A DNA stretch of 64,000 nucleotides from Sphingomonas sp. RIT328 (GTDB lineage: Bacteria > Pseudomonadota > Alphaproteobacteria > Sphingomonadales > Sphingomonadaceae): the NCBI RefSeq assembly GCF_000632225.1, contig NZ_JFYV01000045.1, positions 124,001 through 188,000 on the forward strand, in the 5' to 3' direction. The notes under the pieces are model-generated. The model saw only the letters and a program-made list of their open reading frames with translations, did not search any database and was not told the origin of the DNA. This document shows, in pieces, positions 16,951 to 25,754 of the stretch (within the stretch, counting starts at the first letter, position 1; each line of letters opens with the position of its first letter). The position numbers and the translations under genes were made by a program.

Positions 16951-17964
16951 ATGCGCTTCTGGGAAGGAGTTCCGGTCCCCACCGTTCGACGCGGCCACTT
17001 CTGGATAGCCGGCGAGCGGTTCGAACTAGACGGGCGAACCTGCCAACGCGCGCCTCTGTTCGCGCAGTGGGAGGCGCCAGAGGTCGTGACGCGGCCCCAT
17101 CCCGTAGTGCTCGTGCACGGCGGCGGCTACCAGGGCACGGAGTGGCTCGACACGCCGGACGGGCGGCCGGGCTGGGCTCAGCGGCTGGTCGAGGCTGGAT
17201 ACGCCGTCGTCTTGGTGGATCGACCCGGACATGGGAGATCGCCTTATCACGTGGAGACGCTCGGCCCGATGGGCCCGCCCTTTTCCTACGAGTCGGCCCG
17301 GAGCATCTACTTTCCGGACGGCGCCGGGGACGCCCATACCCAGTGGCCCCTCGGGCGGGATGACCCGGCAGCGATGGACGCCTTCGTCGCCGGCTATGGT
17401 CCCCTTCCCGCCGACCTCGCGGTTTCGCAGGACGTCGATGCGGATCGACTCGCGCGTCTACTCGACCGCGTCGGCCCCGCCGTGCTGCTGACCCATTCGG
17501 CGTCGGGACCCGTCGGCTGGACGGTGGCGGATCGGCGGCCGGACCTGGTCGTCGGCATCGTCGCGATCGAACCCATAGGGCCGCCCTTCGCTCGGATCCC
17601 GAACATCGGATCGCTCGAATGGGGCCTCGCAGCCGTTCCGATGAACTACGATCCACCGGTATCGACGAAGACCCGGATGCGCGAAGCGGCTCCAGGGAGC
17701 CTGTCGCTCCCGAACCTGCGGGATCTGCCGATCGTCGCGGTGACCGCCGAGGCGTCCGCCTTCGCCGCTGCGAGCGCGCCGACGGTCGCCATGCTGCGGG
17801 AGGCCGGCGCGGACGCCGAACTGCTGCATCTGCCGGACCATGGCGTCCACGGTAACGGACATGGACTGATCTTCGAGAGGAACTCGGACGACGCGTTGCA
17901 GCCCGTGAGGCGCTGGCTCGAGCGGCGCTTCGAGCGAACCGACCAGATGGAAAGAGGAGAATGA
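16951..17964 (+). CDS. Alpha/beta hydrolase
   Basis: A 337-residue hydrolase. The oxyanion-hole motif VVLVHGGGY lies at residues 52-60, the nucleophile elbow is THSASGPVGW with Ser183, and a late LPDHGVHGNGHG supplies the catalytic His. A probable acid is in the strand before it. There is no clear signal peptide. The substrate, probably an ester or lactone, cannot be told. It is the first gene of a plus-strand operon behind a divergent LysR gene, and its stop overlaps the next start (ATGA). Confidence 0.85.
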   Translation: MRFWEGVPVPTVRRGHFWIAGERFELDGRTCQRAPLFAQWEAPEVVTRPHPVVLVHGGGYQGTEWLDTPDGRPGWAQRLVEAGYAVVLVDRPGHGRSPYHVETLGPMGPPFSYESARSIYFPDGAGDAHTQWPLGRDDPAAMDAFVAGYGPLPADLAVSQDVDADRLARLLDRVGPAVLLTHSASGPVGWTVADRRPDLVVGIVAIEPIGPPFARIPNIGSLEWGLAAVPMNYDPPVSTKTRMREAAPGSLSLPNLRDLPIVAVTAEASAFAAASAPTVAMLREAGADAELLHLPDHGVHGNGHGLIFERNSDDALQPVRRWLERRFERTDQMERGE

Positions 17965-18818
17965 CGATGGACGTGGGATTCGTTGGTTTGGGGGCCATGG
18001 GCGGCGCTATGGCCGCCAATCTCGTCAAGGCGGGGCACCGTGTCCGCGCTTGGAACCGTTCGGGCGATCCGAGCATCGACGGTCTCGAGATGGTGGCCAC
18101 GCCAAGGGAAGCGTTCCAAGGCGACGCCGTGCTCACCATGCTGTCGGACGATGCGGCGATCCGTGAGGTCCTGCTCGATGGACGGGTGCTGGACGGGGCG
18201 CGCGGAAACCTGATCCACGTCGTGACTTCCACGATATCGACGGCGTTCGCCGGCGAACTCGCCGAGATCCACGAGCGAATCGGGCTGGGCTACGTCTCCG
18301 CCCCGGTGCTCGGTCGACCGGACGTCGCGAGGGAGGGACAGCTCAACATCCTGACCGGTGGCGCGCAGGACGTGGTGGCGCGCGTCCGCCCCCTGCTGGA
18401 GGTTCTCGGCAAAAAGGTCTGGCACATGGGCGACGATCCACGGCACGCAAATGCCGCCAAGATCGCCGCCAACATGATGATCACCATGGCGATCGAAGCG
18501 CTCGCCGAAGCGGTGGTGCTGACGGAGAGCGCGGGCCTTTCCCGCGACGCGTTCTTCGATCTTATCCTGAATACGCTGTTCGGCTGCCGTTCCTACCAGA
18601 GCTACAGCGCTCACATCGCGCAGGACAGCTACGAGCCCGGCTTCAAGGCGATCCTCGGACTGAAGGATCTCCGGCTCGCGACCGAGATCGCCCGAGGCGC
18701 TGGCAGGCGGCTGCCGGTGCTCGACGCCGTGCGCGAACGGATGCGCGACGCGGTCGAGGCCGGCATGGGGGAGCGCGACTGGTCGGCGATGGCCGACTTC
18801 ACCATCAATCACGCGTGA
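17961..18818 (+). CDS. NAD(P)-dependent 3-hydroxyisobutyrate dehydrogenase-like enzyme
   Basis: A 285-residue beta-hydroxyacid dehydrogenase. The Rossmann motif GFVGLGAMGGAMAANL is at residues 6-21, and the catalytic Lys is Lys167 in NAAKIAANMM. The usual first motif of the family (DAPVSGG) reads SAPVLGRPDVA, the variant of the glyoxylate/succinic-semialdehyde reductase-like and imine-reductase-like branch. It should interconvert a small hydroxyacid and semialdehyde or a related carbonyl. The start overlaps the hydrolase stop by four bases, so the two are coupled. Confidence 0.88.
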   Translation: MTMDVGFVGLGAMGGAMAANLVKAGHRVRAWNRSGDPSIDGLEMVATPREAFQGDAVLTMLSDDAAIREVLLDGRVLDGARGNLIHVVTSTISTAFAGELAEIHERIGLGYVSAPVLGRPDVAREGQLNILTGGAQDVVARVRPLLEVLGKKVWHMGDDPRHANAAKIAANMMITMAIEALAEAVVLTESAGLSRDAFFDLILNTLFGCRSYQSYSAHIAQDSYEPGFKAILGLKDLRLATEIARGAGRRLPVLDAVRERMRDAVEAGMGERDWSAMADFTINHA

Positions 18819-19130
18819 GGTCTCCATGTCGCTCGTCCACGCCAGCCGTCATCGGAGCGACTGCACGCCCTTCGATCCTTGCCGTCCACATCGCGCGAGC
18901 CTTCCGGGCATGCGAATGTCCCCGAGACATGCCGGATCGCGGTCCTGCGGATCGATCCTTTCAGAAGAAGATGATGCGGTCACCATCGCGGCAGCCGAGC
19001 GCGGGGGACGCGACGCCGCCTCGCCGGCATCGGGAGGGCGGAACGCGGGGGTCACGGGCATGCCGCGGTCGGTCGGGGGGAAGCCCGTCCGGATGAAGGC
19101 TCGCGCGATCCTGAAAGAGGGAGAAGTCGC
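18819..19130 (+). other. Gap within the operon with a doubtful small frame
   Basis: This 312-base gap interrupts an otherwise tight operon. A frame from 18826 to 19134 (102 codons) is open throughout and its stop overlaps the SDR start by ATGA, as a real operon gene would. Its sequence is Arg/Ser/Gly-rich without family character, so I do not call it a gene. Confidence 0.3.
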
Positions 19131-19955
19131 ATGAAGACGTGGCTGGTCACCGGATGCTCGAGCGGGTTCGGCAGCGTTCTGGCGAGCGCGGTCCTCGCTC
19201 GCGGCGATCGCCTGGTCGCGACGGCGCGGCGGCCCGAGACGCTTGATCCCCTCGTTCGCCTTCATCCGGACACGGTGCGTGCTGTCGCGCTCGACGTGAC
19301 CGTTCCGGGACAGGCCGCCGCCGCCGTGCGCGTAGCGCAGCAGGCGTTTGGAGGCCTCGACGTCCTGGTCAACAACGCCGGCTTCGGCTTCGTCGGCGCG
19401 ATCGAGGAAGGCGAGCCGCACGAATATCGACCGATGTTCGAGGCGAACGTCTTCGGGCTGGTGGAGACGACGCGCGCCGCCCTTCCGGCGCTTCGCGAGA
19501 GGCGGGGGCGCGTCGTGAACATCTCCTCCGTCGGAGGGCTCGTCGGCAGGGCTGGCATGGGGTTCTACAACGCGACGAAGTTCGCGGTGGAGGGCCTGTC
19601 CGAGGCATTGGCGCAGGAGGTCGAGCCGCTTGGGTTGAGGGTGATCATCGTGGAACCCGGCCCGTTTCGAACCGACTTCCTCGGTCGTTCGATCGGGGAG
19701 GCCGCGCGCAGGATCCCCGCCTACGACGCGACCGCCGGCGCCGCGCGCGCCTACCGCGAAGGCAACGATGGCCGTCAGAGCGGCGATCCGACGAAGGCGA
19801 TCGCGGTGCTGCTCAAGGCCGTCGACGCCGACGACCCGCCGCTGCACCTTCCACTCGGCCAGACCGCCTACGACGCCGCCCGCGCGAAGCTCCTCGCCCT
19901 GCTCGCATCGATGGATCGCTGGGAAGCCGACGCGACCGCGACCGGCTTCCCCTGA
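19131..19955 (+). CDS. Short-chain dehydrogenase/reductase (SDR)
   Basis: A 274-residue classical SDR. The cofactor motif is VTGCSSGFG at residues 6-14, NNAGFGFVG marks the family's structural motif, and the catalytic set is Ser in NISSVGG followed by Tyr and Lys in YNATK. The PGPFRTDF segment after them closes the cofactor site. It is the third clear enzyme of the LysR-linked operon. The GAGGGAGAAG before ATG 19131 is a good ribosome binding site. The substrate is unknown, but an alcohol/ketone step would fit beside the dehydrogenase upstream. Confidence 0.92.
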   Translation: MKTWLVTGCSSGFGSVLASAVLARGDRLVATARRPETLDPLVRLHPDTVRAVALDVTVPGQAAAAVRVAQQAFGGLDVLVNNAGFGFVGAIEEGEPHEYRPMFEANVFGLVETTRAALPALRERRGRVVNISSVGGLVGRAGMGFYNATKFAVEGLSEALAQEVEPLGLRVIIVEPGPFRTDFLGRSIGEAARRIPAYDATAGAARAYREGNDGRQSGDPTKAIAVLLKAVDADDPPLHLPLGQTAYDAARAKLLALLASMDRWEADATATGFP

Positions 19956-19999
19956 CGCCTTCGGAACCCGCGCTTCACGCACATCCAACGGAGACATCC

Positions 20000-20959
20000 A
20001 TGAACATCCTCCAGAAGAGCGCCATGCTCTGCGTCGCCTTCGCAAGCACGGCGCTCGCTCCTCCGAGCGCCATCTCCTTCGCTCGAGGTCCGGCACGGCC
20101 CGAGGCCGTCCGCAAGCCGGCCGAGTTCCGTCGGGTGCTCGTAGGGAGGATAACGGTGATCGCTCTCTCCGACGGGTCGGTCACCGTGCCTATGGGAACC
20201 TTGCTGAGCATCGGTCCCGATCGGACCGCCGCGGCGTTGCCCCGTCGTGAGGAGGCCGCCGGCTATCCGCTGCCGGTGAACGCCTACCTCGTCCTCGCGG
20301 GTGGCAAGCTCGTCCTGGTCGACGCAGGCTGCGGCACCTTCTGCGGCCCGACCGCCGGACGTCTCGTCGAAAGCCTCCGGTCGGCCGGGTATCGCCCGGA
20401 GCAGATCGATGAAGTCTACCTTACCCATCTGCATGTCGACCATGTCGGCGGCCTGACGCGCGAGGGCCGCGCCGTCTTCCCCAACGCCGTAGTCCGCACC
20501 GATGCCGTCGAGGCGGAATGGTGGTCGAACGCCGCCAACTCCGCGCAGACGCCCGAAGCGGCGAAGGGTACGTTCGACGCGGCGAAGGCGATGCTCGAGC
20601 CCTACATCGCGGCCGGACGTTTCCGGCCGTTCGCGAAGGGTGAACCGCTGGTCGAAGGCATCCGAGCGCTGGCGGAGCCAGGCCACACGCCGGGACATTC
20701 GGGCTACGTGGTAGGACGCGGTCGGCAGAAGCTCGTCATATGGGGCGATCTGGTGCACGCCGTCGAGGTGCAGCTCGACGATCCGAAGATTACGATCGCC
20801 TTCGACAGCGCGCCAGCGCAGGCGGCGGCGACCCGGCAGGGGGAGTTGCGCGATCTAGCTTCGACCGGGGCGCTCGTAGCTGCGGCTCATGTGCCCTTTC
20901 CCGGGATCGGCCGCGTCGGGCGGCACGGCTCCACGTTCGCCTGGAAGGCACGACGCTGA
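20000..20959 (+). CDS. MBL-fold metallo-hydrolase, exported
   Basis: A 319-residue protein with a signal peptide (MLCVAFASTALAPPSA) and the metallo-beta-lactamase motif THLHVDHVGG (His143, His145, Asp147, His148). A later PGHTPGHSGY and a bridging Asp in IWGDLVHAVE complete the two-zinc site. The set resembles N-acyl-homoserine-lactone lactonases and related esterases more than true beta-lactamases. It should act in the periplasm. It is the last gene of the operon and follows the SDR by 44 bases. Confidence 0.9.
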   Translation: MNILQKSAMLCVAFASTALAPPSAISFARGPARPEAVRKPAEFRRVLVGRITVIALSDGSVTVPMGTLLSIGPDRTAAALPRREEAAGYPLPVNAYLVLAGGKLVLVDAGCGTFCGPTAGRLVESLRSAGYRPEQIDEVYLTHLHVDHVGGLTREGRAVFPNAVVRTDAVEAEWWSNAANSAQTPEAAKGTFDAAKAMLEPYIAAGRFRPFAKGEPLVEGIRALAEPGHTPGHSGYVVGRGRQKLVIWGDLVHAVEVQLDDPKITIAFDSAPAQAAATRQGELRDLASTGALVAAAHVPFPGIGRVGRHGSTFAWKARR

Positions 20960-21117
20960 CGCGTCGCCTCGCCCCCCCGCCCGCGTCCGCGGCCGCTTCG
21001 CGATCGCCTCCATTCGATCTCCACGTCACGGAACCGCCTTCGCAAATTGGCAGCGCACCGTCTGATCGAAATCCCAATGGGAATTTAGTCGACGCGCAGA
21101 TATCCGGCGTCGATTGG

Positions 21118-22131
21118 TCATGGGACGGGCGCGTCGAACTTGGATCCAGACTTCACGGGCACTGGGAAGATGGGCATTCCTCCCGCCGTCCATCGCATCT
21201 CCTGGACTCGGGGCGAGCGTTCCGCGCCGCATCCTGCACCGGCGCGACCGTTCGCGTGGTAGACGATCCAGGTTCGAGCTCCTTCGGCCGCGGTGAAGAA
21301 GGCGTTGTGTCCTGGGGCGTAGACTCCGTTCGAGGGCGACTTACGCAGAGCTGACTCCTTGTTCTTCGTCCAGTTCGCCGGCACCATCGGATCCGCTCCC
21401 GCTCTGAGACGCAGAAGGCCGATCGCGTAGTCGTCGGACCAGCAGGCGCTTCCGGAGTAGGTGAGGAAGACGTCACCCTTCGGCCCCTTCAGGAACGCCG
21501 GCCCCTCCAGTATCTGCCGGCCGCCACGTCGCTCCCACGCCTGGTCGGGACGCGCTATAACCACGGGGGGTTCCGCCAGGGTCCACGGGTTGGCGAGAGG
21601 TGCCAGCATGATGACGCTGTCCGTTCCGTCATAGGCCGAGTAGACGAACCAGCGGCGTCCCCTCGCTTCGAACATCGTGCCGTCGATGCCGGGCAGCGGC
21701 GTAGCTATGCGGCCGCGGTCGATCCACTGCCCGGACAGGGGATCGGCTCCGTCGTTCTCCAGAACGAAGACGCCCCGGTGGGCGTCGTCGTCATGTCCGG
21801 CTTCGGCAGCCGTGTAGTAGATGTACCATCGTCCATCGATGCGGTGCATCTCGGGTGCCCATATCGAAACGGCATTTGGTCCGGAGGGTCGCGGGCGCCA
21901 GATCACCACCTCCTGCGCGTCGGCCAGTCGCCCGAGATCCTTGGTCCGGCGGATGGCCAGTCGATCGCCACGCGTCGCCATGAAGTAGAACCATCCCCCC
22001 TCCCGAAGAACGAAGGGGTCGGCGCCGGAGGCTAGGATCGGGTTGGTCATTAAGGCCAGCGTGTCGGATGCCGCAGCCGGTCTGACCGCAAGCGCTCCGA
22101 GAACTAGCATTATCTTCGTTGGCAATCCCAC
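21118..22131 (-). CDS. Glycoside hydrolase family 43-type enzyme, exported
   Basis: A 337-residue five-bladed beta-propeller enzyme. The family marks are ASGADPFVLREGGWFYFMAT (first catalytic Asp), SIWAPEMHRIDGRWYIYYTA, DGTMFEARGRRWFVYS and ILEGPAFLKGPKG (catalytic Glu). Family 43 members are mostly alpha-L-arabinofuranosidases and beta-xylosidases. The start is taken as GTG at 22131 because GGGGGAG precedes it by 5 bases; it gives a short signal peptide (IMLVLGALAVRPAAA). It lies alone, convergent with the LysR-linked operon. Confidence 0.88.
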   Translation of the reverse strand: MGLPTKIMLVLGALAVRPAAASDTLALMTNPILASGADPFVLREGGWFYFMATRGDRLAIRRTKDLGRLADAQEVVIWRPRPSGPNAVSIWAPEMHRIDGRWYIYYTAAEAGHDDDAHRGVFVLENDGADPLSGQWIDRGRIATPLPGIDGTMFEARGRRWFVYSAYDGTDSVIMLAPLANPWTLAEPPVVIARPDQAWERRGGRQILEGPAFLKGPKGDVFLTYSGSACWSDDYAIGLLRLRAGADPMVPANWTKNKESALRKSPSNGVYAPGHNAFFTAAEGARTWIVYHANGRAGAGCGAERSPRVQEMRWTAGGMPIFPVPVKSGSKFDAPVP

Positions 22132-22341
22132 CGCAACTCCCCCATCATCACGAGCGCTTATCAGCCGGAGCACGACGACACGCTTTCGATGTCTCGACGA
22201 ATCGATCGCCGACGCTGCCTACGGACGATCCGGCATGCCCTTCCCACGGTCGAGGATTCGTTCAGTCGACCGCATCGGCCGTCGCCGCTTCGAACCTGGT
22301 TCGGCCGCCGGACGTGCATGCGCCGTCTGCGACAACAGGTA

Positions 22342-22779
22342 TCATGCCGGGGCGCGGGTCGGCGATCCGCCGGGATCCGACTTCAAGCGCTCGTGAAGCT
22401 CCAGCGCGCTCCGCTCGACCCAGCATTCCGCAAGCCGCCGCCCCTCCACGCGCCAGATGGCGATCCCGGAGAACTCGACCGGTCGCTGGTCCGCCGGCAA
22501 TCCGAACATTCCGTTGTTGAAGCCTCGCGTGACCCAGCGGGAGACCACTCTGTCGCCCGCTGCGCCGGTTATGATTTCCAGATGCTCGTTCGTCGCCCCC
22601 CTGACGAGGCGCTGCATCGATTCGACCCAAGCCTTGAAGGCCTCCCGTCCCTCGACCACCTGCCCGGCCGTAGTGATGCGGTAGTCCTCGGTCATAAGCT
22701 CGTCGATGGCCGCGAGATCGTGCGGAGGTGCCCAGACCCGCTCGAAGAACTCCCGTATCAGCCCTTCAGGATTACTCAT
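22342..22779 (-). CDS. SnoaL-like/ester cyclase family protein
   Basis: A 145-residue NTF2-fold protein. EGLIREFFERVWAPPHDLAA, then YRITTAGQVVEGREAFKAWV and VSRWVTRGFNNG follow the SnoaL-like polyketide-cyclase pattern. Such proteins are usually small hydrolases, cyclases or binding proteins; no catalytic residue decides. It is preceded at a distance of 178 bases by the GNAT gene on the same strand and may end the long minus-strand transcript. Confidence 0.8.
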   Translation of the reverse strand: MSNPEGLIREFFERVWAPPHDLAAIDELMTEDYRITTAGQVVEGREAFKAWVESMQRLVRGATNEHLEIITGAAGDRVVSRWVTRGFNNGMFGLPADQRPVEFSGIAIWRVEGRRLAECWVERSALELHERLKSDPGGSPTRAPA

Positions 22780-22957
22780 CGTCAGACCGTTCCCTTCGTC
22801 TCTCCGACTGCATCGCTCGACCCTGTCGACGCTCGTCCGCCACTGAATGCCGCACCGTGGGCGATCCCTTCCGCGCGGCCTTCGCGGCGGCTCGCGCCCA
22901 AGAGGCCTGCATACGACGTCCGAGGGTCCTTATAGGAGTACGGGGGGGCCATGCCTG

Positions 22958-23383
22958 TCAAGAAGCGAACCGCTTCTGCATGAAGATGCGAGCGATGCCT
23001 GCGGGACTGTCGTCCAGCGTGCCGAAGGCAGAGTAGCCGAGCTTCTCGTAGAAAGCGCGGGCTTGGAACGTCAGGGTGGTTAGCCAGGATCCGACGCAGC
23101 CGCGGCTTCGGGCGACCGCTTCCGCGCTCGTCATCAGTCTCGAACCGACGCCAGCGCCCCTGAGGGTTTCCGGCACGACGAGGTGATCCACGGTCAGCCA
23201 TTGATAGACGGTCCTTCCGTAGAGGCCACCGACCGTTCGTCCGGCAGCGTCGTGGATCAGGATCGCAAGCGGATCGGGGTCCGCCGGATGGCCCCTGTCG
23301 GCATTGAATGCCATCAGGGGCTCGAGGATCGCATACCGATCGATGTCCGTCGGCGTCTCACGGATTCCCAGGGTGTAGCGCAT
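22958..23383 (-). CDS. GNAT family N-acetyltransferase
   Basis: A 141-residue acetyltransferase. The acetyl-CoA-binding motif A is visible as LVVPETLRGAGVGSRLMTSAE (R/Q-x-x-G-x-G/A type), and the later QARAFYEKLGYSAFGTLDD is the family's C-terminal strand-helix. The substrate is unknown. It follows the M3 peptidase gene by 225 bases on the same strand. Confidence 0.88.
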   Translation of the reverse strand: MRYTLGIRETPTDIDRYAILEPLMAFNADRGHPADPDPLAILIHDAAGRTVGGLYGRTVYQWLTVDHLVVPETLRGAGVGSRLMTSAEAVARSRGCVGSWLTTLTFQARAFYEKLGYSAFGTLDDSPAGIARIFMQKRFAS

Positions 23384-23608
23384 TCATGGACCTTCGTGGC
23401 TGTCGATGAGACCCGTCGTTCGTCGCTCCGATCGCGTATGGACCGATCGTGGATGTTCGAGCGGGGGGCGTCGTCGGCGACGAACGTCGTCCTCCGCGGA
23501 TTGCGTCGTCGTTCCGAAGGGTGTTCGATCTTCAAGCATTGTCGTGCCGACGACGTCGCCCGACGACCCTAGAGGCTTTCGGTCGTCGTGGACGCGTGCC
23601 CCTCCTCA

Positions 23609-25681
23609 TCAGATGATGTCAGTCGAGCCGATCGGCTCCTCGTCGCAAGCAGGTGCGGCGAGCCCATGCTTCGTGAGCAGCGCGTGAACGTCGGCGTCTC
23701 GTCCACGAAACGCGCGGAAGCTTTCCGAAGCCGGACGGCTCGCGCCCCGTGCGAGAACCTCGGCTCGGAACGCGTCGCCGACGGATCGGTCGACAAGCCC
23801 CGCTTCCGAGAACTTCTGGAAGCCGTCCGCGGCCAGCACCTCCGCCCATAGATAGCTGTAGTAGCCGGCCGCATACCCTCCTGCGAAGATATGCGAGAAT
23901 GAATGCGGAAACCGATGCCACCGCGGAGGCCTGATGACGGCGACTTCATCGCGAACCGCCTCGACGACCACCACCGGATCATTTCCCATCGTGCCGAGAT
24001 GAAGAAGCAGGTCGAAGATGCCGAATTCGACCTGACGCAGAATGAACATGCCCGACTGGAACCCCCTCGCCCTCTCCATGCCGTCGAACAGGTCTCGGGG
24101 GAGCGCCTCGCCGGTCGCGTGGTGACCGGACATGCCCGTCAGCACCTCGCGATCCCACGCGAAATCCTCCATGATCTGGCTGGGCAGCTCGACGGCGTCC
24201 CATTCGAATCCCGTCGTGCCCGCGATGCTCGGACGATCGACGCGGGTGAACAGATGATGGAGGCAGTGTCCCGTCTCGTGGAGAAGCGTCAGGACGTCCC
24301 GGTGCGAAAGCAGCGACGGCGCGGCGTCGCTGAGGGGCGCGAAGTTGCAGACCATGTAGGCCACCGGCACGCCGACGGCGTCGCCGTCGTCGAGGCGGGG
24401 TCGCGCCGGGGCCATCCAGGCTCCACCGCGCTTCCCGGCCCGGGCGTGAAGATCGAGGTAGAGGCCGGCGACGACCGTTCCGTCTTCGTCCGCCACGTCG
24501 AAGTAGCGCGCGTCCTCGTGCCACAGCGACACGTCGCGACGCTCAGCCAGACGGATGCCGAACAGTCGACGGAGCAGCGTCTGCCATCCGTCCAGGACGC
24601 GTTCCAACGGAAAGAAGGCGCGTATGGCCTGTTCGTCGACCGCGTAGCGCGAGCGGCGCAGGCGTTCCGAAGCGAAGCCGACGTCCCAGGGCTGAAGGTC
24701 TCGGATTCCCAGTTCGCGTGCCGCGAAGCCGCACAGCTCGTCCATCTCTCGCTCGGCCGCGGGACGCGCACGACTGGCGAGATCGCGGAGGAACGCGAGT
24801 ATCTGCCCGGCGTCGTCCGCCATCTTGGTTGCGAGAGACAGGCCGACGGGGTCGTCGAAGCCCAGCAGCCGCGCCGCTTGGTGCCGTAGTTCGAGAATGC
24901 GGGCGATCCGGCTCGAGTTGTCGAACCGGCCCGCCGTGGGACCCTGGTCCGACGCGCGGGTGCCGAAGGCCTCGTACACGCGCGCCCTCAGGCGGCGATC
25001 CTCCGCGAAGGTCAGTATGGCGGCTACGCTGGGCTGTTGGAGCGTCACCAGCCAGCCGCTCTTTCCCTGCGTCTCCGCGGCATCCCGCAGCATGGCGCGA
25101 TCGGATGGGGAAAGTCCGGCGAGAAGCCCCTCGTCGGCCACCAGTTCGGACCAGGCGTCAGTGGCGTCAAGCACGGCGCTGCCGAATTCCGTCGACAGGC
25201 GGGACAGCTCGACGGAGACTTCGGCGTAGCGCGACTTCGCCTCCGGCTCCAGGGATACGCCAGCCAGCCGGAAGTCGCGGAGCGCATGCTCCACAGCAAC
25301 CCGGTCCGCCGTCGGGAGGTCGGCGAAGTCTGCGGAGCGGGACAGATCGACCAGCAGATCGAACAGTTCGCGGTTCTGCTTGATCCGCATGTCCGCCTCG
25401 ACCAGCCTCTCCTGCCCGGCGGCGTGCGCCTCGCGGAGGGCCGGCGTGTCTACCACCGCGTGGAGGTGGTAGACCGCGGACCAGAGCGCCTCGATCGATG
25501 CGGCGGCGCGCTCCAGCGGCATCCAGACCTCGCCGAAGGCCGTCGGCCGATCGCGGGTCAAGGCGTCGACGACGGCCTCCTGTTCCGCTATCGCGGCGTC
25601 GAGCAGCGGGCCGATCGTTGCGGGTGTGAGCGCCTCGAAGACGGGCAGTCGGGTCGGCAGGGGCAGTGCTTCGGACGACAT
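23609..25681 (-). CDS. M3 family oligopeptidase (OpdA/Dcp-like)
   Basis: A 690-residue zinc metallopeptidase that should cleave short peptides in the cytosol. The zinc motif HETGH is near residues 466-470 (LLHETGHCLHHLF), with the downstream Glu in DAVELPSQIMEDFAW and the family's HxxxGYxAGYYSYLW block (GGYAAGYYSYLWAE). Length agrees with oligopeptidase A (about 680). The start at 25681 gives the expected N-terminus; an earlier in-frame ATG at 25699 also exists. It is the last clear member of the run that begins with the receptor at 37462 and follows thioredoxin reductase by 73 bases, which fits final breakdown of an imported peptide. Confidence 0.93.
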   Translation of the reverse strand: MSSEALPLPTRLPVFEALTPATIGPLLDAAIAEQEAVVDALTRDRPTAFGEVWMPLERAAASIEALWSAVYHLHAVVDTPALREAHAAGQERLVEADMRIKQNRELFDLLVDLSRSADFADLPTADRVAVEHALRDFRLAGVSLEPEAKSRYAEVSVELSRLSTEFGSAVLDATDAWSELVADEGLLAGLSPSDRAMLRDAAETQGKSGWLVTLQQPSVAAILTFAEDRRLRARVYEAFGTRASDQGPTAGRFDNSSRIARILELRHQAARLLGFDDPVGLSLATKMADDAGQILAFLRDLASRARPAAEREMDELCGFAARELGIRDLQPWDVGFASERLRRSRYAVDEQAIRAFFPLERVLDGWQTLLRRLFGIRLAERRDVSLWHEDARYFDVADEDGTVVAGLYLDLHARAGKRGGAWMAPARPRLDDGDAVGVPVAYMVCNFAPLSDAAPSLLSHRDVLTLLHETGHCLHHLFTRVDRPSIAGTTGFEWDAVELPSQIMEDFAWDREVLTGMSGHHATGEALPRDLFDGMERARGFQSGMFILRQVEFGIFDLLLHLGTMGNDPVVVVEAVRDEVAVIRPPRWHRFPHSFSHIFAGGYAAGYYSYLWAEVLAADGFQKFSEAGLVDRSVGDAFRAEVLARGASRPASESFRAFRGRDADVHALLTKHGLAAPACDEEPIGSTDII

Positions 25682-25754
25682 CGTCACTCTCTTCTCCATC
25701 GGTGGGACCACGACAATCGGTATCGGACCAGTTCCGGTGCGGAAACCGGCGCGC

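Noticed and set aside
18826..19134. 102-codon frame ending with an ATGA overlap before the SDR gene
   Set aside because: Position is attractive but the sequence is Arg/Ser/Gly-rich with no family character; recorded as a doubtful frame only.
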